From DAOUEG01 sp964595455 (lineage in GTDB: Bacteria; Chloroflexota; Dehalococcoidia; Dehalococcoidales; RBG-16-60-22), in contig CAZQQL010000019.1 of assembly GCA_964595455.1 (NCBI GenBank), positions 1 through 35,652 of the forward strand: a stretch of 35,652 nucleotides of DNA. Reading direction: 5' to 3'. A program made the translations under genes and the position numbers. This document shows positions 1 through 7,285 of the stretch, in pieces; position 1 is the first letter of the stretch; every line of letters starts with the position of its first letter. A model generated the notes under the pieces. It did not search any database, was not told the origin of the DNA, and saw only the letters and a program-made list of their open reading frames with translations.

Positions 1-46
1 TACACCCTATCCTACACTCTTTCCCTACACGACGCTCTTCCGATCT
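1..46. other. Illumina P5 adapter with i5 index (artefact)
   Basis: Positions 14-46 match the Illumina TruSeq read-1 primer and end in the usual CTCTTCCGATCT. Positions 1-5 (TACAC) match the end of the P5 flow-cell sequence. The eight bases between them at 6-13, CCTATCCT, match the i5 index I recall as D503. This is library adapter left on the contig end, not genomic DNA. Biological sequence starts at 47, where the RHS reading frame on the minus strand begins. Confidence 0.97.
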
Positions 47-661
47 ATCCGCTGCAAGGCCAATATCAGCGACTTTCTCAATGCCCTTGGCCAAGCCAAT
101 GCCAGCAGACACAATCCCGACCGCCGCCGTGGTAATCTTGACTGCCCCTATAGCATTCCCGACCACCGGTATACATGAAGCAAAGGAAAGACCGGCATTG
201 GTAAAGTCTCCTTCAGCAGCGTAGAGAACGCCGTTTACGGCATCAAAGGCTTCACCAACGCCGGGGATCATGCCGGCTACATCCAGAACGGTGTGGACAA
301 CGTCCATGTTCTCTTTGACCACATTGACGGCGGTCTGGAAGCCCTTGGAAATGGCTTTGCCGATATTGCTCCAGTTGGGCCACTTGCCGGAGGGATCATT
401 ATACTTGAGGGGATTGTTGAAACAGTAGGAGTATTTGTTCAGGCTTTGAGGGTTGTACAGGTCAGGGCTGGCGCTGTCCGGGGAGAGGAACTTGCCGATG
501 CCGGGTTCATAGTACCGGGCATTATAGAAGTAGAGACCGGTATCATCCAGGCGCTGGCCGGTAAAGAGTCTATCAGTCGGTACGGAACCGGAGCGCGTGG
601 CGCCGAACGGGTAGTACGTTACGGTGCTGTTGATCTGGTCCACAGCGGCAAATCCTTGCCT
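47..661 (-). pseudogene. RHS repeat protein, C-terminal core fragment
   Basis: The minus-strand frame reads through the RHS core hallmark: TYYPFG, then a segment containing TGQRLD and YFYNARYYEPGIGKFLSPD, then a segment ending NNPLKYNDPSG. It continues into an alanine/glycine-rich pre-toxin-like segment (IPGVGEAFDAVNG, then ASCIPVVGNAIGA). It is open to the adapter junction at 47, so the C-terminus is missing. Upstream the frame meets a TAA at 664-662 with no start codon. That boundary falls inside an 82-bp repeat (645-726), so the long N-terminal YD-repeat portion is absent and the gene is probably broken. RHS proteins are large surface or secreted shells that deliver C-terminal toxins. The toxin tip here is off the contig. 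Confidence 0.85.
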
Positions 662-726
662 TTACCGTAGGGAAACGCACAGCACATCCTGTTGTCCCCA
701 TTTTAAGGGGGAGCGGGAGGGTTTTA
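645..726 (+). repeat. 82-bp interspersed repeat, copy 1
   Basis: This stretch recurs in direct orientation at 918-999 with about six mismatches over 82 bp by my count. It begins GCGGCAAATCCTTGCCT and ends GGGAGCGGGAGGGTTTTA. Its left 17 bases overlap the upstream end of the RHS fragment, so the repeat marks the point where the RHS frame is lost. It has no credible coding frame. Confidence 0.85.
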
Positions 727-794
727 GTACCACCGGGCGGGCGAACTATAGCGATCCATCTACTACCCCCGCTTGTCCAGCACACCCCGGGTAG

Positions 795-905
795 CGCGGG
801 CGTCTCTGCCCGCGGCTTCCCTTACCCGTCTCTTCTCCCCCCGCGGGAGAAGATTAAGATGAGGGGTAACTACCGCCCTTGTCATTCCCGGCTACGACCG
901 GGAAT
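795..905. repeat. cluster of three perfect hairpins between repeat copies
   Basis: Three perfect inverted repeats lie in about 110 bp. CGCGGGC/GCCCGCG is at 795-801/808-814, TCTTCTCCC/GGGAGAAGA at 831-839/845-853, and ATTCCCGG/CCGGGAAT at 884-891/898-905. They have short loops and are separated by unrelated sequence. The arrangement resembles REP/BIME-like or small non-autonomous palindromic elements of bacterial intergenic DNA. None is followed by a T-tract, so they are not obvious terminators. Confidence 0.7.
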
Positions 906-917
906 CCATCGCCGCCG

Positions 918-999
918 GCGGCAAATCCTTGCCTCTGCCGAAGAAAAACGCACAGCACATCCTGTCGTCCCCATTTTAAGGGGGAGCGGGAGGGTTTTA
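918..999 (+). repeat. 82-bp interspersed repeat, copy 2
   Basis: Second copy of the element at 645-726, in the same orientation and without gaps. Short open frames across it on both strands resemble no known protein and appear to be repeat-derived. Confidence 0.85.
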
Positions 1000-1063
1000 T
1001 AACCCCGTTAACCGTCTCCCGCCTATCCGCAGCCACCAGCTACCACAAAGTGACAAAACACCC

Positions 1064-1092
1064 TTGACTGATTAGAACACTTGTACTATCAT
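1064..1092 (+). promoter_or_regulatory. promoter-like site, copy 1
   Basis: TTGACT (1064-1069) and TATCAT (1087-1092) are separated by 17 bp. The spacer carries TAGAACACTTGTAC, which recurs with one mismatch in the second promoter at 1923-1951. No gene follows directly, so it may be a relic of a duplicated or lost upstream region. Confidence 0.5.
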
Positions 1093-1184
1093 ATACCCGT
1101 GTCTCAACGGAAAAGCAAAGAACTCACGCAGAGAAAGAACCAACAGGCATTTGTCCCGGGAACAGGGCTGGCATGCTTCACGGA

Positions 1185-1290
1185 CGCTCCGGATCGAACC
1201 GAGGCTGAAATGCAAAAATACGCTCCGGATCCAATCGAGCCCAAAAACCCCAAACGCGCTCCGAATCGAATCGAGCCTGAAAACCGCATC
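1185..1290. repeat. 36-bp tandem repeat, about three copies
   Basis: Units begin CGCTCCGGAT or CGCTCCGAAT at 1185, 1221 and 1257, with lengths of 36, 36 and about 34 bp. A degenerate fourth start (CGTTCCG) lies at 1291. The core of each unit reads GAT/AATC.AA.CGAGCC.. and differs by several bases between copies. The 36-bp period would give a 12-residue repeat if translated, but neither strand has a ribosome binding site or a recognisable product. No spacers separate the units, so it is not a CRISPR array. Confidence 0.7.
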
Positions 1291-1439
1291 CGTTCCGTCA
1301 AACGCGGAACGAATCATAGCTGGACAATGATTTCGGGCCCGGTCGTCAGCCTCGGGAATTTTCTTTTTACAACACGCCTTTTTAGAAAACGAATGAAGGC
1401 ACTGACCGCTGCAGCCTGGGAGCTTTGCCCGGTAAGGAG

Positions 1440-1826
1440 CTACTGGAGGGAGAAGTACAGGTCCATGAGGATGGTGAGAGTGCGCATGTTGTTGACGAGC
1501 GCCGCTGCCTCCGGGCTGTTCGCGGGCAGCTTGCCGAGACGGCGTTCCATATCGTCCGCCATCGAAGAAAGCAGCTTGCGCAGGTCGTCCGTCCCGGCGG
1601 CCAGCTTGAGCCTCTCCACCCGCCTGATGGTGGCGGCATCGGTAACGCCTTTGAGCTGGCTAAGTGCCATGTTGATATTGAGGTCCTTGAGCCCCTGCAG
1701 GACGCCCTTCACCTTCTTGCCCTGCTCGATGCGCTGGCGCTCGGCCTTCTCGTCGTCTTCCTTTTTCTTGGTGAACTGGCGGGACAGCCGCATCAGTTCA
1801 TCGAGGCCGCTCTCTTCTTCCGGCAT
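1440..1826 (-). CDS. small charged coiled-coil protein, unknown function
   Basis: I do not recognise this 128-residue protein. It starts MPEEESGLDELM. Its lysine/glutamate-rich N-terminal half (KKKEDDEKAERQR at about 22-34) and regular leucine spacing through residues 40-100 predict mostly helix and probably a coiled coil. It has no signal peptide, membrane span or cysteine motif. The start at 1826 has GAGCAGG about six bases upstream. The frame stays open for 24 more codons upstream to 1898, but that extension is unlike the rest in composition. Its promoter would lie in the 1827-1920 spacer, divergent from the gene at 1984. Confidence 0.6.
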   Translation of the reverse strand: MPEEESGLDELMRLSRQFTKKKEDDEKAERQRIEQGKKVKGVLQGLKDLNINMALSQLKGVTDAATIRRVERLKLAAGTDDLRKLLSSMADDMERRLGKLPANSPEAAALVNNMRTLTILMDLYFSLQ

Positions 1827-1922
1827 GGTACCTGCTCGACAATTATTTATCCCAGTATACAACGATACTTTTCCCGGCACAAAGCACCGTTTGCTCACTT
1901 TAAATTATTTATCTTGACCATA

Positions 1923-1951
1923 TTGACAATATAGAACATTTGTACTATCAT
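1923..1951 (+). promoter_or_regulatory. sigma70-type promoter with possible SOS-like box
   Basis: TTGACA (1923-1928), 17 bp, TATCAT (1946-1951). The spacer holds TAGAACATTTGTAC, shared with the site at 1064-1092. GAAC-N4-GTAC is one base from the Gram-positive LexA box GAAC-N4-GTTC. That similarity is only suggestive. The promoter would serve the genes at 1984 and 2421. Confidence 0.6.
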
Positions 1952-1983
1952 ACGTTGGTAACCTGATGGATGGAGGAAGAAAG

Positions 1984-2403
1984 ATGGACCCTGTAGTTAT
2001 CCAGAAAGCCGGCGAACTCATTAAGAACCACGCGAGAGAGAACGGATTTTGCACCCTGGCGCTGATCGATGCGGAAGGATACCCGACGGCATCGACGATT
2101 TCAGTATCGAAATCGGACGGCATCAGGCAGATCACCTTCTGCACGGGGCTCGGCAACAATAAGACGGAACGGATCGGCAGGTGCAACCGGGCGAGCGTCT
2201 GCTGCAACAGTATGGAGTACAATATCACGCTGGTCGGCGCCATCGAAATCGTCACCGATCCTGAAGCGAAAAAGGAGATGTGGTACGGCGGTCTGAGCAG
2301 CCATTTCAGCGGTCCGGAAGACCCGGACTACTGCGTCCTCCGCTTCACGACCCGGCGGTACAATCTCCTGGTCGATTGGAAGGAAGCGGCCGGGACGATA
2401 TAG
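1984..2403 (+). CDS. pyridoxamine 5'-phosphate oxidase-like FMN-binding protein
   Basis: This 139-residue protein has the size and pattern of the split-barrel flavin-binding superfamily. The opening strands (FCTLALID then GYPTASTISV at about 22-42) are followed by ITFCTGLGNNKTERIGR and a strand with the typical ...VTDPEAKKEMW segment. The C-terminal VLRFTTRRYNLL strand completes the barrel. Such proteins bind FMN or F420 as small dimers, and many are general-stress proteins rather than true PdxH enzymes. The ATG at 1984 is chosen over the in-frame ATG at 1966 because GGAGGAAG lies between them at the right distance. It follows a TTGACA/TATCAT promoter and is probably co-transcribed with the gene at 2421. 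The substrate is unknown. Confidence 0.8.
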   Translation: MDPVVIQKAGELIKNHARENGFCTLALIDAEGYPTASTISVSKSDGIRQITFCTGLGNNKTERIGRCNRASVCCNSMEYNITLVGAIEIVTDPEAKKEMWYGGLSSHFSGPEDPDYCVLRFTTRRYNLLVDWKEAAGTI

Positions 2404-2420
2404 CCGCTAACGGAGTCATC

Positions 2421-2765
2421 ATGGTCAAATCGAGAGAAGAACTGGCCCCCTGCGGCGTGGATTGCCGGCCCTGTGAAGTGCTGCGCGTTACCATCCACGG
2501 CGGAGAATTGAGCCCTGACGTTGTCCAGTCATGGCAGGAACTTGCCCGAAAGCACTGGGGCATGCGCAACCTCGACCCCCGGACGATCCGATGCCGGGGA
2601 TGCCGCGATAAAAGCTTCACGAGGTTCCCGGGATCGCCGCCCTGCCCCGTCATCGGATGTCTTGAAAGGCGAGGGCTGGAAAGCTGCGGGTTATGCCCGG
2701 AAATGATGTCCTGCCCGTGGCAATCGGAAAGCACACGAAATAACCTGCTGAAGGCGGAAAGTTGA
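2421..2765 (+). CDS. DUF3795 cysteine-rich protein
   Basis: This 114-residue protein has the DUF3795 pattern. CGVDCRPC lies near the N-terminus (about 11-18) and RCRGCRDK in the middle. A CPVIGCLERRGLESCGLC segment follows, with a final MSCPW. The ten or so cysteines in paired CxxC-type spacings suggest zinc or Fe-S binding. The function of the family is not established. It starts 17 bp after the gene at 1984, is likely in the same transcript, and ends 4 bp from the convergent FAD oxidoreductase gene. The start ATG at 2421 is chosen because upstream sequence in this frame overlaps the previous gene and lacks family similarity. It has only a weak GGAG nearby. Confidence 0.8.
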   Translation: MVKSREELAPCGVDCRPCEVLRVTIHGGELSPDVVQSWQELARKHWGMRNLDPRTIRCRGCRDKSFTRFPGSPPCPVIGCLERRGLESCGLCPEMMSCPWQSESTRNNLLKAES

Positions 2766-2769
2766 CCGG

Positions 2770-4311
2770 CTACCCAGGCTCTCGCTTCAGGTCCTTGTTC
2801 GCCGGACTTTGTATGACCCGGCCGAGGTTATCGAACCGGGAGCCGTGGCAGGGGCAGTCCCAGGTCATTTCAGCGTTGTTCCAGTGGAGCACGCACCCCA
2901 TATGGGTACAATTCGGACTGACCTTATGAATTACGCCTTCTTCGTCTCTGGAAACAGCTACTCTCCGGCCTTCCAAATCCCCTACCCTGCCTTCTCCGGG
3001 AGCGAGGTCTTTGATCTCCGGCACGCCTTTGATGCGCTCCTTCATAAACATCTCGATAACGTGGGTGTTTTCCGAAAGCAGTTTTTTGGCCACCGAAGCA
3101 TCGGCGTGGAAGCGGAGCGGATTGTATAATTCTGCATCCGGGTTCTGTTTTTCCTGGAGCAGGTCGGCCAGAAGCTCCCCCGCGACAAAGGCGCTCGTCA
3201 TGCCCCACTTGGCAAATCCGGTGGCTACATATACATTGCCATGCAGTGGTTCCAGCCGCCCGATGTAAGGAACGCGGTCCACGGCTTCCACGTCCTGCGC
3301 GGACCAGCTATGAGTGATGACGGCGCCCGGGTAAAGCTCCTCGCAATGGTCCGCCAGCGCCTTGTAATATCGAGTAGTGTCGTCCGGATGGCCGGGGGTA
3401 TGGTTGCCGCCGGAGATTATCGCCAGCCAGCCGCCGTCCGGGGCAGGCTGGAACCGCAGGGCATACCCATCCGGATCGGCATCGATGAACATGGCATCGG
3501 AGACATCAGTGGTAACGTGGGCAGCCAGCGCATACGAACGGTGAGGATGGAGCCGGGCGAAGTAGCCGCCTTCTTTATCGAAGATGGGGGAATTCGTGGC
3601 AACCACCACAAATCTCGCCTTAATGCTGCCCCTGTCCGTCACGATCGTACATACCTTCCCATGCTCCAGGCGTATCACACGACTGCCTTCAAAAACATAG
3701 CTCTTGTTGCCTGCGATGGAACCCGCGAGGGCGGAAAAGAACTTGACGGGATGAAACCGGGCCTGGTTTTCCATCCTGAGGACGCCGCTGACATTAAAAG
3801 CCAGCTCGGCGCCGGTGGAAAAGGCAGCGGGAAGACCAAGAGAGTCGGCGGCTTCAACCTCCTGCTCGACCTTCTGGAGCCGGTTGTCATCACGGGCATA
3901 GACAAAAAACGGTACTTCCTCGAAATCGCAATCGATACGGCGTTCCGTAACGAGCGAGGCTATTTTCCCCACTGCGGCCTGGTTGGACAGCGCATACCGG
4001 CCGGCTTTTTCCCGGCCGAAGTGCCGGATAAGATCGGCGTAAACCAGCCGGTGTTGAGACGTGACTTTGGCGGTGGTCCCTCCAGTCACACCGTGAAGCA
4101 GTCGGCGGGCTTCCACGAGGGCCACGGTGAAACCCGCTTCTTTAAGGCACGCCGCCACAGCTATGCCAGCCGCCCCTCCGCCGATGACAGCAACATCGAA
4201 AGAATAATCACCTTCAAGCCGGGGATACTCCCGCTCAGGTATGCCTTCAAACCAGAAAGACGCGTCTTTTCCGGGTATCCGATGCCTGCCGGCCTTGTCT
4301 TGAGAGTCCAT
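2770..4311 (-). CDS. FAD-dependent oxidoreductase with C-terminal Rieske domain
   Basis: This 513-residue two-domain protein has an N-terminal DAO/DadA-type flavoprotein. The dinucleotide-binding GGGAAG is at 44-49, followed by the VALVEA strand end and a GGTTAKVTSQH segment. A late VATGFAKWGMT motif closes the FAD site. The C-terminal Rieske domain carries CTHMGC (C468, H470, C473) and CPCHG (C486, C488, H489). These supply the two Cys and two His ligands of a [2Fe-2S] cluster plus the disulfide pair. The DAO-Rieske architecture is widespread, but its substrates (amines or amino acids) are usually unknown. No signal peptide is seen, so it is cytoplasmic. ATG at 4311 is preceded by AAGGAAT. 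It faces the DUF3795 gene and appears monocistronic. Confidence 0.9.
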   Translation of the reverse strand: MDSQDKAGRHRIPGKDASFWFEGIPEREYPRLEGDYSFDVAVIGGGAAGIAVAACLKEAGFTVALVEARRLLHGVTGGTTAKVTSQHRLVYADLIRHFGREKAGRYALSNQAAVGKIASLVTERRIDCDFEEVPFFVYARDDNRLQKVEQEVEAADSLGLPAAFSTGAELAFNVSGVLRMENQARFHPVKFFSALAGSIAGNKSYVFEGSRVIRLEHGKVCTIVTDRGSIKARFVVVATNSPIFDKEGGYFARLHPHRSYALAAHVTTDVSDAMFIDADPDGYALRFQPAPDGGWLAIISGGNHTPGHPDDTTRYYKALADHCEELYPGAVITHSWSAQDVEAVDRVPYIGRLEPLHGNVYVATGFAKWGMTSAFVAGELLADLLQEKQNPDAELYNPLRFHADASVAKKLLSENTHVIEMFMKERIKGVPEIKDLAPGEGRVGDLEGRRVAVSRDEEGVIHKVSPNCTHMGCVLHWNNAEMTWDCPCHGSRFDNLGRVIQSPANKDLKREPG

Positions 4312-4346
4312 TGGAATTCCTTAAGAACTTGATGATACCTTGCTCG

Positions 4347-4700
4347 CTATTCGTTCACCGACCCGACTCCGCTGGCAGGCCCGACCGGGATCGGGTTAAC
4401 TTTCCTTTCCTGTTTCGGTTCGTAATAAACCGGGTTCGAGAGCAAATGGAAATCGATGTTGGTATATATCCGCTGGCTTTCCGGATCGAGGACGATAAGT
4501 TCCTGGTTTTCATTCGGGTCCTTTAAAACGTGCTCGAAATGAGCGCCGTACTGGGTCCGGATAACTTCCATCGGCACCTCGAAGCCGATGAACTTACCGT
4601 AGGCGCCAAGTTTTTCCAGGATTTCCGGCTGCATGAGGGAATCATACTTTGTCAGCACCAGCATAGGTCCGGAATATGGCAGCAATAAAAAGCACTTCAT
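4347..4700 (-). CDS. conserved hypothetical protein (117 aa)
   Basis: I do not recognise this protein. It starts MKCFLLLPYSGPMLVLT and reads as a small soluble alpha/beta protein. Its C-terminus is proline-rich and likely disordered (from about residue 93: YYEPKQERKVNPIPVGPASG). It lacks a signal peptide, metal-binding motif or membrane span. The start has a strong GGAGG four bases upstream. It lies 35 bp upstream of the Rieske-flavoprotein gene on the same strand, so the two may be co-transcribed. That link is positional only. Confidence 0.65.
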   Translation of the reverse strand: MKCFLLLPYSGPMLVLTKYDSLMQPEILEKLGAYGKFIGFEVPMEVIRTQYGAHFEHVLKDPNENQELIVLDPESQRIYTNIDFHLLSNPVYYEPKQERKVNPIPVGPASGVGSVNE

Positions 4701-4837
4701 ACAACCTCCTAATACCCCCTTTGTACCCGCGGGCCCGCCACCTCGGTCTCATCCTAACCCGCTAGAGCCGGAGACGTGAATCCGTGTGATTACCTAGCGC
4801 TGATTGATGATTGTCTAGCAGCACTACTCACGGCAAT

Positions 4838-4860
4838 AAAAAAACCCGCCGTCGGGCAGG
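4838..4860 (-). terminator. rho-independent terminator
   Basis: Read on the minus strand, CCTGCC and GGCGGG pair across a CGAC loop and are followed by seven T residues. It lies 30 bp beyond the stop of the zinc-ribbon gene at 4890-5255 and should end that transcript before the gene at 4700. Confidence 0.8.
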
Positions 4861-4889
4861 CTCCCATCGATGATTTGGGGTCGCTGGTC

Positions 4890-5255
4890 TCACTGGAACC
4901 GGCGGTCGTCGTCTTCTTCTATTTCCTGTCTCAGCTCTTCTTCGGCATCTGCAAGGGCTTGCTCATCTTCAACTATCTCACTGGTTTCTCCCAAACCATC
5001 TTCGAACACACTGGGCGGCGGCTCATCGGCATAGAAGCTGTACCCGCAGTCACGACACCGGTAAGCAACCGAGCGCTGCCCTCTCCAGGTCTTCACGTAG
5101 TCCGGCGAGGTAACTTCACTGCCAATCTGCAGCCTGGTGTTACTCCTACCGCAATGAGGGCACCGGGGGCCGATCCCGTAGAAAGCCTCCTGTTTTTTCC
5201 GTTTAAAAGGCCACATCATGGGAGTATTGTAGCTCAGAGCTCCGGACTTGTACAC
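4890..5255 (-). CDS. small zinc-ribbon protein with acidic tail
   Basis: This 121-residue protein has one zinc ribbon. CPHCGR (about 32-37) and YRCRDCGYSF (about 65-74) supply the four cysteines, and a strongly acidic C-terminal helix follows (from about 87: glutamate and aspartate runs). The function is unknown. Similar ribbons occur in nucleic-acid-binding and assembly proteins. The GTG at 5255 is chosen for its AAGGA five bases upstream. Internal ATGs at 5219 and 5216 lack a ribosome site, but a TACAAT hexamer lies about 8 bases upstream of them, so a leaderless internal start is possible. The gene is divergent from the IclR gene and has its own terminator. Confidence 0.65.
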   Translation of the reverse strand: MYKSGALSYNTPMMWPFKRKKQEAFYGIGPRCPHCGRSNTRLQIGSEVTSPDYVKTWRGQRSVAYRCRDCGYSFYADEPPPSVFEDGLGETSEIVEDEQALADAEEELRQEIEEDDDRRFQ

Positions 5256-5304
5256 CGGGTGTCCTTCATGAAATCGTGTTATCCCCCTACGGTTGCCTGG
5301 TGAT

Positions 5305-5333
5305 TTGACATACGGGATGTAGATGCCTATAAT
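5305..5333 (+). promoter_or_regulatory. perfect consensus sigma70 promoter of the IclR-TRAP operon
   Basis: TTGACA (5305-5310), 17 bp, TATAAT (5328-5333). Transcription would start about six to eight bases after the -10 hexamer, at or within a base or two of the ATG at 5339, leaving little or no 5' leader. Confidence 0.85.
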
Positions 5334-5338
5334 AGGGC

Positions 5339-6199
5339 ATGAAAAATCACAATATTTATTTCACTCTACGAAACTTAGCTTCAAGTGATGAGAAAAAGTC
5401 TTCTTCCATCCGGTCTGTCTACCGCGCCGTAGATATCCTGGTCTGCCTCAGCAACGGCATCAATACCCTCACCGAGATTACCCTTCAAACTCATCTCAGC
5501 AAACCTACCGTTTACCGACTCTTGAAAACGTTGGAAGAGCTGCTCATGGTGACACAGGACCCTTCCACTCATCGTTATTATCTCGGTCCGCTGGTCCACC
5601 AGATAGCCTCCAACCCGGAAACCAACCACCAGTACCTCACTTCATGCGCTTTTGAAGAATTGCGCCGCCTTTGGGAGTTTTCTGGTGAAACGGTGGAATT
5701 GAATACCATGGTCGGTCTGCAGTATGCCCGTATCTATGAAATACCGAGCAAATACGATCTGAAGGTAGTCAACGGCCCTGATCCGGTCGGCGCGGTCTAT
5801 GTAGGCGCCCCGGCCAAAGTCCTTCTTTCGCAACTCGATGATAACGAACTCAAGGCAATAGTACGCAATATCAAGCTGTCCCGCGTCACGGAATACTCAG
5901 TGGTGGACAGGACCAAGCTACTTGACCAGGTCCGGAAAATACGAGAGCGAGGCTACGAGGTCAGTCTTGGGGAAAGGATCCCCGGAGCGATGTGTATATC
6001 CGCCCCGGTGAAAAATTACTTCTGGCCGGTCGCGCTGGCGCTTACCGGGCCTGAGATACGCCTCAGGCCGACCGCGGGCGAAGTGATCAAGGAAGTGACC
6101 GCCAGCGCCGAGAGGATCAGCGTCACAATCAAGGAATTTCTAGATGCGAAGGGGGTGATTGCCAGAGAGAAGATAGACTTCATCCCGCCGGGTAATTAA
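5339..6199 (+). CDS. IclR-family transcriptional regulator
   Basis: This 286-residue protein has the two-domain IclR layout. A winged helix-turn-helix spans about 22-80 (RAVDILVCLSNG, then TEITLQTHLSKPTVYRLLKTL). The effector-binding domain runs from about 100 to 270, with VGAVYVGAPAKVLLSQL and ISAPVKNYFWPVALALTGP typical of its ligand pocket. IclR proteins sense small organic acids and control adjacent catabolic or transport genes. This one lies 19 bp upstream of a TRAP transporter, so it is the likely regulator of 5339-11618 and of itself. The ATG has no ribosome binding site, and the consensus promoter puts the transcription start on top of it, suggesting leaderless translation. If translation instead starts further in, about 20 N-terminal residues would be lost, still leaving the HTH. 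Confidence 0.92.
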   Translation: MKNHNIYFTLRNLASSDEKKSSSIRSVYRAVDILVCLSNGINTLTEITLQTHLSKPTVYRLLKTLEELLMVTQDPSTHRYYLGPLVHQIASNPETNHQYLTSCAFEELRRLWEFSGETVELNTMVGLQYARIYEIPSKYDLKVVNGPDPVGAVYVGAPAKVLLSQLDDNELKAIVRNIKLSRVTEYSVVDRTKLLDQVRKIRERGYEVSLGERIPGAMCISAPVKNYFWPVALALTGPEIRLRPTAGEVIKEVTASAERISVTIKEFLDAKGVIAREKIDFIPPGN

Positions 6200-6218
6200 C
6201 GAAAGGAGTTGCAGTCCA

Positions 6219-7244
6219 GTGAAAAAAAAGTATTTGTACCTGAGCGTTCTACTTCTTATTATCGCACTTACCGGTTCCCTGTTCGTTTCCTGTTCCAGCG
6301 ATGAAGGACCTTCCCAACCTGTCGTCCTGAAAATGGCCAGCGCCGCAACGGGCAATTATATCGATGTCGAACGGGCCTTTGTCGATGCTTTCAACAAGCG
6401 TTGCGGCCCTGATTACACCATAGAATTCTACCCCGCCGAGCAGATGCTGTCCTTCATGGAGATGCTCGATGGCATCAGGACCGGCGCCGCCGAAATGGGC
6501 GTCGTTACTCCCAACTTTTACTCCTTTGACGAGCCGAAGCTCGGCGTGGTCGAACTGCCTTTCCTCTTTAACAACCTCGATGCCCACATTGCCGCCATGC
6601 CCGAGTTGATGCCACTTTACGCCGATATTCTGGAAAAACAATTCAACCAGAAGCTTCTCTGCCTGCATAACTACACGGGAATGGCCCTTCTTTCCACCAA
6701 ACCGGTGAAGACGCTTGAAGACTGGAAGGGTCTGCTGGTCCAGGCCATCTCTCCGTCCATAGCATCCATGGTTGAAGCGCTCGGTGGCAGCTCGGTCACC
6801 GGCCAGCCCTATACTGAGTCCTACTCCCTCATTGAAAAAGGCACCGTCGACGCCGTGATTACGGCCCCGGCGGCCATGCGCATATTCGCCCTCACCGATG
6901 TCGGCCCATACATGACCTCGGCTTACATGGTGCCGGCGGTACACGGGTTCTCCGTCAACCTCGACGCCTGGAACAAGCTGCCCAAGAAGATCCAGGACAT
7001 CATGCTGGAAGAAGCCAAGAAACAGTCCGACTATATCGACGAATGGCTGAAGGGAGAATGGGTAAAAGACCATCAGGCCATCACCGACGCCGGTGTAGAA
7101 ATCTATACCGTACCGCAAACCGAACTGGAGCGCTGGAAATCAGCCTGCCAGGGCATCTGCGATGAACAAATGGAGCTGCTGGGTGACTTCGGGCAGAAAG
7201 TAAAAGCAATTGCAGATAAAGTTAACACCAAATACCCCAACTAG
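6219..7244 (+). CDS. dctP: TRAP transporter substrate-binding lipoprotein (DctP type)
   Basis: This 341-residue protein is the extracytoplasmic solute receptor of a tripartite ATP-independent transporter. Residues 1-25 are a lipoprotein signal (KKK, hydrophobic core, LFVSC with C25 as the lipidated residue). The mature part begins with the VLKMASAATGNYIDV strand and contains YPAEQML, GAAEMGVV and VELPFLF segments characteristic of DctP. The GTG start at 6219 has AAAGGAG about ten bases upstream. It follows the IclR gene by 19 bp and precedes the two permease genes. Ligands of this family are usually carboxylates. The conserved arginine that binds the carboxylate could not be assigned with confidence, so the substrate is unknown. 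Confidence 0.93.
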   Translation: MKKKYLYLSVLLLIIALTGSLFVSCSSDEGPSQPVVLKMASAATGNYIDVERAFVDAFNKRCGPDYTIEFYPAEQMLSFMEMLDGIRTGAAEMGVVTPNFYSFDEPKLGVVELPFLFNNLDAHIAAMPELMPLYADILEKQFNQKLLCLHNYTGMALLSTKPVKTLEDWKGLLVQAISPSIASMVEALGGSSVTGQPYTESYSLIEKGTVDAVITAPAAMRIFALTDVGPYMTSAYMVPAVHGFSVNLDAWNKLPKKIQDIMLEEAKKQSDYIDEWLKGEWVKDHQAITDAGVEIYTVPQTELERWKSACQGICDEQMELLGDFGQKVKAIADKVNTKYPN

Positions 7245-7285
7245 ACCGGCCTTCCCTTGCCTGACAGGGCCGAGGAGGTTGTAAC

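Larger units (their letters stand above)
662..1439. other. gene-free repeat region
   Basis: I find no supportable gene between the RHS fragment and the coiled-coil gene ending at 1440. The stretch holds two 82-bp repeats, three hairpins, a promoter-like site (1064-1092) and a 36-bp tandem repeat (1185-1290). Open frames here follow the repeat periodicity or lie opposite the 1440-1826 gene. Confidence 0.7.

Noticed and set aside
293..670. Open frame of 125 codons on the plus strand
   Set aside because: It is antisense to the RHS core, which is clearly coding on the minus strand.
1185..1315. Possible CRISPR array
   Set aside because: Repeats are directly adjacent with no unique spacers and differ from each other, and no cas genes are nearby.
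1081..1917. Open frame of 278 codons on the plus strand
   Set aside because: Its first third is the tandem repeat and the rest is antisense to the coiled-coil gene at 1440-1826. It has no ribosome site and is Ser/Arg-rich as shadow frames are.
3241..4332. Open frame of 363 codons on the plus strand
   Set aside because: It is antisense to the Rieske-flavoprotein gene, whose motifs are complete on the minus strand.
6249..7118. Open frame of 289 codons on the minus strand
   Set aside because: It is antisense to dctP. It is His/Gly-rich with no family similarity.
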